DNA of 64,000 bases, taken from assembly GCA_016194975.1 (NCBI GenBank), contig JACQAM010000022.1, positions 1-64,000 on the forward strand, given 5' to 3'. The stretch is from Bacteroidota bacterium. GTDB lineage: Bacteria > Bacteroidota > Bacteroidia > Palsa-965. A model generated the notes under the pieces. That model ran no database searches and was not told where the DNA came from. It worked only from the letters and a program-made list of their open reading frames with translations. How positions within the stretch are numbered: position 1 is the stretch's first letter; every line of letters starts with the position of its first letter. This document shows, piece after piece, positions 51,847 to 60,086 of the stretch. Position numbers and translations under genes: made by a program.

Positions 51847-51961
51847 TGTGCTAATATGCAAATGTGCGGATTGATTTAGCGTTTGGAATTGCTGAAAAAA
51901 ATTCTGTAAATCCGTTTACATCCGTAATTTGTATTCGCTGTAAAAAATCTGTAACCCCCCC

Positions 51962-52714
51962 CTACACCTGGTTGATCTTCTTCGCCAGCTCATCACGATA
52001 ACTTCCTCCAATGGGAATTGGTTTTTTATCGTCCTCGAGAAAAAGATTCGGCGGCTCTATAGATGTGATCTTATCAATGCGGACAATGAATGAGCGATGC
52101 ACGCGCACAAATTCATTCGTAGAAAGTTTTTTCTCAATGTCCTTCATCGTGGAATGGATCGTATACCGCGCATTGGAAGTATTGATCACCACGTAATCTT
52201 TCAGCGCTTCGATGTAGAAAATATCTTTCGTGCGGACTTTCACTAACCGTGAATTTGATTTCACGAAAATAATTTCCTTGTTGTCTTTATTCTCGACGAT
52301 GCTGTATAGAAAATCGCGCTCCTTGCGAATGTCGGTTTCCTTCTGATGTTTATACAAAGCCATTTCGATGGACGTGCGCAGATCGATCTCCTTGAACGGC
52401 TTGATAATATATCCGTAAGGTTCGGTAATCTTTGCTTTGCTCAGCGTGCTTTCGTCGGCATAAGCTGTGAGATAAATTATGGGAACATTGCAACGTGATC
52501 GGATTTGCTCTGCTGCATCAATTCCGCTCATATCTCCTTTGAGCATAATATCCATCAGCACCAGATCGGGGTTGTGTTCCTCTGCAGCGGAAATGGCATC
52601 TTCTCCATTGGAGCAAATGGCCACAACGTTATAGCCGAGTTTGCGAAGACTCATCTGGATGTCCTTCGCTACGATGCTTTCGTCTTCGACGATAAGAATG
52701 TTTGTTTTCGACAT
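51962..52714 (-). CDS. LytTR-family response regulator
   Basis: A 250-residue response regulator with a receiver domain (about 4-120) whose phosphorylation site is D55 in DLVLMDIMLKGD, with E11/D12 before it and the conserved Lys in IIKPFKEIDLR (about 105-115), then a LytTR DNA-binding domain (about 150-248: TKDIFYIEALKDYVVI, FVRVHRSFIVRIDKI). It follows the histidine kinase gene by 5 bp and is surely its partner. LytTR regulators bind paired short direct repeats; the target genes cannot be told from here. Confidence 0.95.
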   Translation of the reverse strand: MSKTNILIVEDESIVAKDIQMSLRKLGYNVVAICSNGEDAISAAEEHNPDLVLMDIMLKGDMSGIDAAEQIRSRCNVPIIYLTAYADESTLSKAKITEPYGYIIKPFKEIDLRTSIEMALYKHQKETDIRKERDFLYSIVENKDNKEIIFVKSNSRLVKVRTKDIFYIEALKDYVVINTSNARYTIHSTMKDIEKKLSTNEFVRVHRSFIVRIDKITSIEPPNLFLEDDKKPIPIGGSYRDELAKKINQV

Positions 52715-52719
52715 GTGTT

Positions 52720-55461
52720 TTAAGCGTTGGGAGGGGTGCTGGAAAATTCGATGGTGAATTTAGTGCCTTTTTTTGTATCCGACTTAATTTTCCCGTTGAT
52801 TTGCTCTACCAGCGAGACCACGAGTTGCAATCCCAGTGATTCTGTTTTTCTGAAATCAATTTTTGGAGGAAGCCCTATTCCATTATCAGCGATCACCATT
52901 GTTACGTGTTCTTCTTCCTGTTTGATGTTGATGCTGATCTTTCCTTTTCTTCCGTCGGCAAATGCATATTTAAGAGAATTGGAAAGAAGTTCGTTGATGA
53001 TGAGTCCGCAGGGAATGGCCGTATCAAGATGAAGTTTAATGGGCTGAAGGCTGAGTTTTAATTCCGGAACATTTTCAAGCGCCGAATAAGATTGAACGAG
53101 ATTGCTGCTGATGTTCTCCACGTATTCGCGGAAACTGATATTGGAAAAATCTTTTGTCTGGTATAAACTTTCGTGAACGAACGCCATGGACTTGATCCTG
53201 TTCTGGCTTTCGAGAAGAATGTCAAGAATTTTTTTGTCGCGCACGTATGAAGATTGCAGGTTGAGAATACTGGAAATGACCTGTAGGTTATTTTTTACAC
53301 GATGATGAACTTCTTTGAGCAAAACTTCTTTTTCGCGCAGCGACAGTCGAAGCGATTCGTCCACCTGTTTTTTGTCGGTGATGTCATGCGCAATGGCAGA
53401 AACTTCCACCACATTGCCATGGTCGTCTCTGATCGGGTTAAGATAAATTTCTCTCCACGAAACATCGCCGGATCTGTGCGTGAAGGCCACTTCAAAATTC
53501 TGCACGGCGCCCTTGAGCGTATTGTTCATTTTCTCCACCCAGAAATCATTGTAAATATTTGCAGAGAGCATTCTTCCCGCGGCCATAGGCATGCCGGTGT
53601 ATGCATTCACATTATAAGACCGCTTCAGCCATTTTGCCTGGTTTCCATTGAAAGAGGTAAGCCGGAAATTTTTATCGACCGTCCAGATCATGTGCGATGA
53701 CGTTTCAATAATCGCATTCAACTTCGCTGCCTGTAATCGCAATTGTTCTTCTGCGTGGCGCTTCGGTGTAAGATCTTCGTAAACGTAAACGAAATAAAGC
53801 GGCCGGTTTTCTTCCGAGCGAACAAGGGAAACTGTCACGTTCACAATCACCGCATTTCCATTCTTGTGGCGATAGCGGTGTTCGTCAATGATACGTTCGA
53901 ATCCGCCACGGATAAAATCTTTTCCGCTTGGCAAACGGGAGAGATCGCCTGGAATTCGCAGATCGTGAATTGTTTTATTCCGCAATTCTTCCGGTTCATA
54001 CCCGAGCATGTCACACAGGCGCTGGTTCGCGTCTATGTAACGATCGCTTTGCGTGTCCACGAGCGCAATGCCGATGTAGGCCTGGTTGTAAATGGCGCGG
54101 TATTTTTCTTCGTTCAGTTTTAATTCTGTTTCTGTTCTTTTCCATTCGGTAATGTCGCGCGAAACACCCATGGAGCCGAATACATTTCCATTGCCGTCTT
54201 TGAGAATGCTTGCCGAAAGAAGCGCGGTGAATGTTTCTCCGTTCTTCTTGATGTTCGTTACCTCGCCCGAAAAATATCCACCACCATCAATGAGTTCCTT
54301 CATCACATCCATGCGCTGGTTCGGATCTTTGTAAAGGAATGAAACATGTTTCCCGATCACTTCTTCTGACGTAAATCCGAATGTGCGCTGGGCGGCTTTG
54401 TTGAATTCGGTAACGTAACCTTCTTTATCCGAAGCACAGATCATGTCGATAGAGCTGTTGATGAGCAGTCGCAGATATTTCTGCGTGGAAAAAAGTTCTT
54501 TCTCTGTTTTTTTTCTTACCGAAATTTCTTTTTGTAATTCCAGGTTTGCTTCTTCGGCGATCTGGGCGCGCAGTTGTTCTTTTGCAAGCTGGCGCTCGGC
54601 CGCAATGCTTCGCAGGAAAACAAGTATAGTTTGTTTTCCAAGATAATTATACAGACTTGGTTTTGATTCGCACTGCACGATCCTTCCGTCGCTGTGCTGG
54701 ATCTCGATGACCTCGAACGGAACTTGTCCGCCTTGTGCAATGATCTTTATTCTTTCTGCCGAACGCTTCTGCTGTGCCGGAGAAAGAAATTCAAGAAGCT
54801 TGTGCCCGATGAGATCTTCCATGGCCGCTATGCCGGAAATTTCGAGCACGGATTTATTGGCAAAAAGAATTTTCTGATCGAAGCCGGCTACAATAATTCC
54901 GTCGGGATTCTGCTCGATGAGTGCGCGATAACTTTCGCGGCTTTCAATAATTTCCTGCTCAAATTCTTTTTTTCGGGTGATGTCGCGGGCCACGCCGAAA
55001 ACTTCGAGCAATTTTCCATGCTCGTCGAACTGCGGGAACACGCGTTCTTCTATCCAGATCGTTTTTTCTGTTTTCGGATTCAGAAAACGATAATGATATT
55101 CCTGTGGTTTTTTTTCTTTTTCAAGTGCGGCTGAACTTAGTTTTATCCGCTCAAGATCTTCCGGGTGATAATATTTCAGGAACGCATCTTTATTGCGGAA
55201 AAAATCTTCTTTGGGAATTCCATAAATGGTTTCTGCGCTGTCACTGACGAATCGCAACCTTTTCCCGGATTCAAAGCGCATATCGACATGATAAACCACT
55301 TCATCAATTGTGTTGAGAATTACTTCGAGCGCTTTTTTACTTTCGGTTCCGTCGGGTTGCGCGGCAAGTGTTTCAAGTTGTTTTACAAGCGCATCTGCGC
55401 GCCCGGCTTCGCGCAGCGATTCTTCTTTTTTGTTTTTGCTGGATGATGGTTCGTTTTTCAC
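52720..55461 (-). CDS. Soluble multi-PAS sensor histidine kinase (HisKA_2 type)
   Basis: A 913-residue kinase with no membrane helix, starting at GTG 55461. Five PAS domains can be placed at about 45-155, 175-295, 325-445, 450-575 and 580-700 (for example SYRALIEQNPDGIIVAGFDQ, GYVTEFNKAAQRTFGF, AYIGIALVDTQSDRYIDANQ). The HisKA_2 box LKEVHHRVKNNLQVISSILN (about 713-732) holds the phospho-His, and the HATPase domain (about 800-910) has IINELLSNSLKYAF (N box) and VIADNGIGLPP (G1 box). It probably senses a cytosolic or membrane-permeable signal; ligand unknown. It lies 15 bp after a MORN gene and 5 bp before its regulator gene. Confidence 0.94.
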   Translation of the reverse strand: MKNEPSSSKNKKEESLREAGRADALVKQLETLAAQPDGTESKKALEVILNTIDEVVYHVDMRFESGKRLRFVSDSAETIYGIPKEDFFRNKDAFLKYYHPEDLERIKLSSAALEKEKKPQEYHYRFLNPKTEKTIWIEERVFPQFDEHGKLLEVFGVARDITRKKEFEQEIIESRESYRALIEQNPDGIIVAGFDQKILFANKSVLEISGIAAMEDLIGHKLLEFLSPAQQKRSAERIKIIAQGGQVPFEVIEIQHSDGRIVQCESKPSLYNYLGKQTILVFLRSIAAERQLAKEQLRAQIAEEANLELQKEISVRKKTEKELFSTQKYLRLLINSSIDMICASDKEGYVTEFNKAAQRTFGFTSEEVIGKHVSFLYKDPNQRMDVMKELIDGGGYFSGEVTNIKKNGETFTALLSASILKDGNGNVFGSMGVSRDITEWKRTETELKLNEEKYRAIYNQAYIGIALVDTQSDRYIDANQRLCDMLGYEPEELRNKTIHDLRIPGDLSRLPSGKDFIRGGFERIIDEHRYRHKNGNAVIVNVTVSLVRSEENRPLYFVYVYEDLTPKRHAEEQLRLQAAKLNAIIETSSHMIWTVDKNFRLTSFNGNQAKWLKRSYNVNAYTGMPMAAGRMLSANIYNDFWVEKMNNTLKGAVQNFEVAFTHRSGDVSWREIYLNPIRDDHGNVVEVSAIAHDITDKKQVDESLRLSLREKEVLLKEVHHRVKNNLQVISSILNLQSSYVRDKKILDILLESQNRIKSMAFVHESLYQTKDFSNISFREYVENISSNLVQSYSALENVPELKLSLQPIKLHLDTAIPCGLIINELLSNSLKYAFADGRKGKISINIKQEEEHVTMVIADNGIGLPPKIDFRKTESLGLQLVVSLVEQINGKIKSDTKKGTKFTIEFSSTPPNA

Positions 55462-55476
55462 CGGAAAATAAAATGA

Positions 55477-57042
55477 TCAGTTGCTTGGCTGTGTATCGCT
55501 ATCGGTGTGAGCGTCTTCGAATTTTACTTTCACCCCATCAAATTTTATTTCCACGTCGTCTTTGTAAGTGATCGTAAGTGTCATCAGTCCATCTTCGTCA
55601 TAATATCTCCAGTCGCCGTCTTTTCTTCCGTAAACATATTTTCCTTCCTGCCACACGCGCCCGTTCTCATACCACCACGTAGCTTTTCCATCCGGAACTC
55701 CATTGATATAATTTCCTTCGAAGCGTTGTTTTCCGCTGGGAATGTAGGTGTGTTTCCATGTTCCGTTTCTTTCCCCGGCTACATAATCTCCTTCTTCGCG
55801 GTAATCATCGATCTGGAAAAACCAGTGTCCTTCTTTCAATCCATCCACATATTCTCCCTGTGTAATTATATTTCCTTTCTCATCATAATCAGTAAGAGTT
55901 CCATTGCGCAGGCCGTCAGAATATGTTTCGTCGCGAAGAATTTGTCCGTTCTCAAAATACCATTTCCAGTTTCCTTCGGGCCTTCCCTTGTTGTCATATT
56001 TTCCTTCCTGGTCTGTTTTTCCATCGGAATAATAAAATTTCCACGGGCCCACTTTCACGCCGTCTTTATATTCGCCTTCTCCTTTCAGTTCGCCGGTGTC
56101 ATAATATTCTTTCCAGTGTCCCTGCTGTTGTCCTTTCCCGTCATACACGCCTTCGCCCACGAGAACACCGTCTTCATAAACTTCCGCAGCAACAATATTT
56201 CCTGTGGTATCATACATCCGGAAAACGCCTTCGGGAATTCCGTCTTTGTAATTTCCAATTTCCTTTGGCCTTCCGTTGGGATGATAGGTAATCTTCGTTT
56301 CCAGTTTTGCAAGCTCCGGCGGATTTTTCACAAGTTCTCCATTCGACCACTTGGTAATATTCACCATGTTTCCGAATTCATTGTATTCTTTGAAATAGCC
56401 GTCTTTTTTATCATTCACATAATGCGATTCTGTTTTTATTTTTCCATTCGGGAAAAATTCTTTCCATGTGCCTTGCTTCAGTCCATTCGCGTCACGACGA
56501 TTAATGCGATCGGTACTTTTTACAAATCCTGCGTGGTACTCGGTGATGGTGATGATGGTTCCCGAAGTGTCGTATTCATAAGAGACGCCTTCTTCTTTTC
56601 CTTCGGAGAACGGCGTGCTCTTTTCAACTCTGCCGGAAGGATAAAATGTTTTTTCGGGGCCTTGTTTCATGTTGTTCACAAAAGTTTCTTCGAGCGCTAT
56701 TTTTCCGTTCTGGTCGTATGTCCGCAGCGGTCCGTTCTTTTTTCCGTTAGCGTAGGTGTATTCGAATTGTAATTTTCCCTGCTCGGTATAGAATTTCCAG
56801 GTACTGTCGAGTTCAAAATTCTTGCGGTTGCCCTCTGATTTTATTTTTCCGCTTTCATAATACGTTTTCCAGTAGCCATCCGGTTTTCCATCGCGCATAT
56901 TTCCCTCGCTCGAAAGTTTTCCATTCGGATAATAGAATTTATTGTAGCCATTCGGGTTAACGGGTTGCTTTCCGGTTTGAGAAAAGCAGGCGCTTCCTGC
57001 CAGCAGGAATAAAAAAATAAAAAAATTTCTCGCCGTTTTCAT
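55477..57042 (-). CDS. Secreted MORN-repeat protein
   Basis: A 521-residue protein with signal peptide (residues 1-22, ending ACFSQ) and about 17-20 MORN-type repeats of 20-24 residues across the whole length, with the pattern GYWKTYYESGKIKSEGN and GVKVGPWKFYYSDGKTDQEG. In other proteins these repeats are called YwqK-like. The C-terminus is acidic (DDVEIKFDGVKVKFEDAHTD). No enzyme domain. It begins 3 bp after nadA and ends 15 bp before the kinase gene, so one transcript likely carries all four. Function unknown; an envelope scaffold is plausible. Confidence 0.92.
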   Translation of the reverse strand: MKTARNFFIFLFLLAGSACFSQTGKQPVNPNGYNKFYYPNGKLSSEGNMRDGKPDGYWKTYYESGKIKSEGNRKNFELDSTWKFYTEQGKLQFEYTYANGKKNGPLRTYDQNGKIALEETFVNNMKQGPEKTFYPSGRVEKSTPFSEGKEEGVSYEYDTSGTIITITEYHAGFVKSTDRINRRDANGLKQGTWKEFFPNGKIKTESHYVNDKKDGYFKEYNEFGNMVNITKWSNGELVKNPPELAKLETKITYHPNGRPKEIGNYKDGIPEGVFRMYDTTGNIVAAEVYEDGVLVGEGVYDGKGQQQGHWKEYYDTGELKGEGEYKDGVKVGPWKFYYSDGKTDQEGKYDNKGRPEGNWKWYFENGQILRDETYSDGLRNGTLTDYDEKGNIITQGEYVDGLKEGHWFFQIDDYREEGDYVAGERNGTWKHTYIPSGKQRFEGNYINGVPDGKATWWYENGRVWQEGKYVYGRKDGDWRYYDEDGLMTLTITYKDDVEIKFDGVKVKFEDAHTDSDTQPSN

Positions 57043-57045
57043 AGA

Positions 57046-58035
57046 TCACAAACCTGATTTCGCGGAGATGTCGAGCATTCTTCTGATGGGTTTCGCGGCG
57101 GCCTCTATCAACGCGTTTTCCATTGTAATCTCGGGGGTTTCATCCCTTAAACAAATATACAGCTTTTCGAGGGTGTTCAGTTTCATGTGTGGGCAGTCGT
57201 TACAGGCGCAATTATTTTCCGGCGGAGCAGGAATGAATTTTTTTCCGGGCGAACTTTTCTGCATTTGGTGGAGAATACCGGTTTCTGTTCCTACAATAAA
57301 AATCTCTGCCGAATCTTTTTTTGTGTAGTTTAAAAGTGCAGTGGTAGATCCGATAAAATCTGCAATTTTCAGAAGCGGTTCTTCACATTCGGGATGCGCA
57401 ATGAATTTTGCCCCGGCATTTTTCGCTTTAAGGATCGCAATTTTCTCCAGTGAAAAAATTTCATGCACCATACACGATCCATCCCAGAGTGCCATATCTC
57501 TTCCTGTTTTTTTCGTGATGTATTTCCCGAGATTTTTATCGGGTGCAAAAATTATTTTCTGTCCGGGCGGTAAACTATTCACGATCTGTTCGGCATTGCT
57601 TGAGGTACAAATAATATCACTCAGCGCTTTTATTTCTGCCGAACAATTGACGTACGTGATCACAACGTGTCCCGGATGCGCTGCTTTGAATTCGCTGAAT
57701 TTATCGGCCGGACAGGAATCGGCGAGAGAACAACCTGCGCGCAGATCGGGAAGCAGAACTTTTTTCGAAGGATTGAGGATCTTTGCGGTTTCGGCCATGA
57801 AGTGTACACCTGCAAAAACAATGATATCTGCTTTTGTTTTTTCTGCCTGTTGTGCAAGCCCAAGACTATCGCCGATGAAATCCGCCACATCCTGGATATC
57901 ATCTTCCTGATAATAATGCGCAAGCAGAACTGCATTTTTCTTTTTCCGGAGGCGATTGATTTCATCGAACAAATTTAGCTGTGGATCAATTGCTTTTACT
58001 TTTTCTTCTATTGCAGCGCCTAACATAGTATTCAT
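57046..58035 (-). CDS. nadA: Quinolinate synthase A
   Basis: Condenses iminoaspartate with dihydroxyacetone phosphate to quinolinate, the NAD precursor (329 residues, cytosolic [4Fe-4S] enzyme). Family motifs: [19 protein letters not shown] (about 35-53), [17 protein letters not shown] (cluster Cys about 101), [20 protein letters not shown] with TSSNA after it, HPECEEPLL, and [17 protein letters not shown] (about 277-293; last cluster Cys). No nadB or nadC is in this window. Start ATG 58035 sits in A/T-rich DNA; a (CTA)5 tract lies 19 bp upstream. Confidence 0.97.
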   Translation of the reverse strand: MNTMLGAAIEEKVKAIDPQLNLFDEINRLRKKKNAVLLAHYYQEDDIQDVADFIGDSLGLAQQAEKTKADIIVFAGVHFMAETAKILNPSKKVLLPDLRAGCSLADSCPADKFSEFKAAHPGHVVITYVNCSAEIKALSDIICTSSNAEQIVNSLPPGQKIIFAPDKNLGKYITKKTGRDMALWDGSCMVHEIFSLEKIAILKAKNAGAKFIAHPECEEPLLKIADFIGSTTALLNYTKKDSAEIFIVGTETGILHQMQKSSPGKKFIPAPPENNCACNDCPHMKLNTLEKLYICLRDETPEITMENALIEAAAKPIRRMLDISAKSGL

Positions 58036-58545
58036 TTTAAAAATATTTTAAATCTACTACTACTACTATACTGTTGAAACCGTTCAAAAAAAACTCATTG
58101 ATTTTACGAATGAACAGTTATTCTGTTTCAGCAACAGGATTTGAACATGTTATTATTCTATAAAATGCTGAAATCCCGCAACAATCTTCTTTTTCAACAA
58201 AACACTTGCCTCAACTGAAGAGGCCGATTGTTGATTCTATTTTAAGCAAAGTTCGTGAGTTATCTGTTTGTTTCTTCCCGCTATGTTTTTTTTCACACCT
58301 ATTGTTTATACCGGAAATTATTATAAGGCAAAACGCTTCAGCAATATCCAATAATAGTTTTGATGAATTTGATAACAAAAGAACTGCGTCATCAACAGGG
58401 TGTCTGTTAATTCAAAAAAGGATAATCGCTTCTGTTTCAACGCACATTTTTTCGGGAAAATACACAGATGTTCAAAAAAAAGGTAATTCATCCGGCATGG
58501 TGTTCGTGCGAGTGTGATGTGTAAATTTGTTCAAATTAATCTGTA
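58036..58545. other. AT-rich stretch without a supported gene between nadA and rpiB
   Basis: 510 bp, more AT-rich than the flanks. It contains (CTA)5 at 58054-58068, a small hairpin AACAG-TTATT-CTGTT at 58113-58127 and, near the right end, the rpiB promoter candidate. A 103-codon open frame (58206-58517, TTG start) exists, but it has no ribosome-binding context or recognised domain, so I do not call it a gene. Confidence 0.5.
58522..58529 (+). promoter_or_regulatory. Possible -7 box for rpiB
   Basis: TAAATTTG matches TAnnTTTG, 16 bases before the rpiB ATG at 58546. The -33 region (TGTTCG near 58501) is weak. If real, the rpiB mRNA has a very short leader. Confidence 0.4.
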
Positions 58546-58986
58546 ATGGGATATAAAATTGCAATTGGATGTGATCACGCAGGATTCAAATTAAAAAAGA
58601 CGCTGCTTGAATACCTGGGCTCAAAAGGTTTTTCACTCGAAGATCATGGAACTTTTTCTGAGCAAAGCGTGGACTATCCCGATTTTGCTCATCCTGTTGC
58701 CGACGCGGTTGAATCAGGAAAATGTGATTACGGAATTCTTATTTGTGGAAGCGCAAACGGAATAAGCATGGCGGCCAATAAACATAAAGGAGTAAGAGCG
58801 GCCGTGTGCTGGAAGAAAGAAGTTGCCGAGATCGCGCGCCTGCATAACGATGCAAATATTCTTTCTCTTCCCGCCAGGTTTATCAGCGACGACGAAGCAA
58901 AAGCCTGTGCCGACGTGTTTTTTTCTACTCCTTTCGAAGGAGGAAGACACGCAAATCGTGTAAATAAGATCGGCAACGGTTGTTGA
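58546..58986 (+). CDS. rpiB: Ribose-5-phosphate isomerase B
   Basis: Interconverts ribose 5-phosphate and ribulose 5-phosphate in the pentose phosphate pathway (146 residues, RpiB/LacAB family, usual length). Visible: IAIGCDHAGFKLKK (D10, H11), the catalytic Cys C67 in LICGSANGISMAANK (the family also has CGTGIG), and the downstream ARLHNDANILSLPARF and HANRVNKIG phosphate-binding region. Stands alone on the plus strand with a T9SS gene 56 bp downstream. Confidence 0.95.
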   Translation: MGYKIAIGCDHAGFKLKKTLLEYLGSKGFSLEDHGTFSEQSVDYPDFAHPVADAVESGKCDYGILICGSANGISMAANKHKGVRAAVCWKKEVAEIARLHNDANILSLPARFISDDEAKACADVFFSTPFEGGRHANRVNKIGNGC

Positions 58987-59042
58987 TTTTCAGGAACAGA
59001 ATCAGGAGACAAAACCATATCTTAGCGAATCATTTGAGGAAA

Positions 59043-60017
59043 ATGTTTTTTCGCAGACATACTGTTTTATTGATCGTCGCGCTTTTATTCCGCACCGGGG
59101 CGTACGCGCACACGGGCCCTTCTATTAATGGTTCGAACCTGCCAAACGACTATCAACACATTTCTTCATATACTCCGTACATCGACTCATCAAATCTTTA
59201 CATCCAGAGCGGATACCAAATTGGAAACACGGTTGGCGATTTTACTTTGTTTGATTCGTCGAGCCACGCCACACAGCTGAGCGCGCTGCTCGCACAGGGT
59301 AAACCGGTCATGGTCATTTCCATGTCACTTTCTTGTCCGGCTTCGAGGCACAGTCTCGTTTATGTTTTGCCCGATGTTGTTGCGATGTATGGATCGCAGG
59401 TGAATTTTCTGGTCGTTTATGTTTTAGAGGCACATCCGGTAACGCCAGACGTTAGTCCATATTCAAATACAGTCTGGACCACTCAACTGAATTATAACGA
59501 CAGTATTCTTATCCGGCAGGAGACCAACTATCTTCAGCGGAAAAGCGAGGCCGAAGATCTTATTCATCTCTATCGCCCAAGTTGTCCGCTGCTGATCGAT
59601 CAACCAGGAAATGAATACTGGCGAAATTTCGGTCCTGCGCCAAACAACGCATACCTTATTAATACGGATGGAGTTGTTTATAGCAAATACGGATGGTTCG
59701 ACCAATCAAAACAACAAATCGTTATTGACATCGCATCGTTGTTGTCTGCAACCGGGATCTCATCTTCACAAGCCTCTGAAAGCATAAAATTATTTCCGAA
59801 CCCCGCGCAGGGAAATTTTAATATTCAAACCGGGTTCGACGGAAACTGGTCAATAAGCATCATCGACATTTCCGGCAGAATAATCTGGAGAGAAGAAAAT
59901 ATTCCGGAAAAAAATATTGTTGTTCCTGCCGGAGAATTTGCAGAGGGAGTTTATTCGGTTCGTGTGAATGGACCAGACAAAACAACCGTGCTGAGATTTG
60001 TACGCTCCGGCAATTAA
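59043..60017 (+). CDS. Secreted redoxin/deiodinase-like thioredoxin-fold protein with T9SS sorting domain
   Basis: About 324 residues; start at ATG 59043, preceded by GAGGAAA, gives a signal peptide (FFRRHTVLLIVALLFRTGAY). Residues about 60-230 are a thioredoxin-fold domain: VGDFTLFDSSSHATQLSALL, then PVMVISMSLSCPASRHSLVY (single Cys in SCPAS, the position of the peroxidatic/selenium residue), then VNFLVVYVLEAHPVTPDVSP, as in the iodothyronine deiodinase-like (T4_deiodinase) branch. A second Cys lies in RPSCPLLID. The last 75 residues are a T9SS type A domain (IKLFPNPAQGNFNIQ ... VYSVRVNGPDKTTVLRF). Probably an extracellular thiol/redox enzyme; substrate unknown. Confidence 0.82.
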   Translation: MFFRRHTVLLIVALLFRTGAYAHTGPSINGSNLPNDYQHISSYTPYIDSSNLYIQSGYQIGNTVGDFTLFDSSSHATQLSALLAQGKPVMVISMSLSCPASRHSLVYVLPDVVAMYGSQVNFLVVYVLEAHPVTPDVSPYSNTVWTTQLNYNDSILIRQETNYLQRKSEAEDLIHLYRPSCPLLIDQPGNEYWRNFGPAPNNAYLINTDGVVYSKYGWFDQSKQQIVIDIASLLSATGISSSQASESIKLFPNPAQGNFNIQTGFDGNWSISIIDISGRIIWREENIPEKNIVVPAGEFAEGVYSVRVNGPDKTTVLRFVRSGN

Positions 60018-60086
60018 CATTTTTCCTGTGCATAAACACAAGCGCACGGGAATGCAATTCGCCGGCAACTCCGGTATATTTGTTTC

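Noticed and set aside
51847-51961. Possible terminator or repeat after rnr
   Set aside because: Contains TCTGTAAATCCG/ATCCGTAATT-like short repeats and a C8 run, but no clear stem with T-tract.
55507-56772. 421-codon plus-strand frame opposite the MORN gene
   Set aside because: Its Phe/Ile/Val-rich translation is the antisense of repeated Tyr/Lys/Glu/Asn codons; the MORN gene on the minus strand explains the sequence.
58206-58517. 103-codon open frame before rpiB
   Set aside because: TTG start, no ribosome-binding context, no recognisable domain, and AT-rich composition unlike nearby genes.
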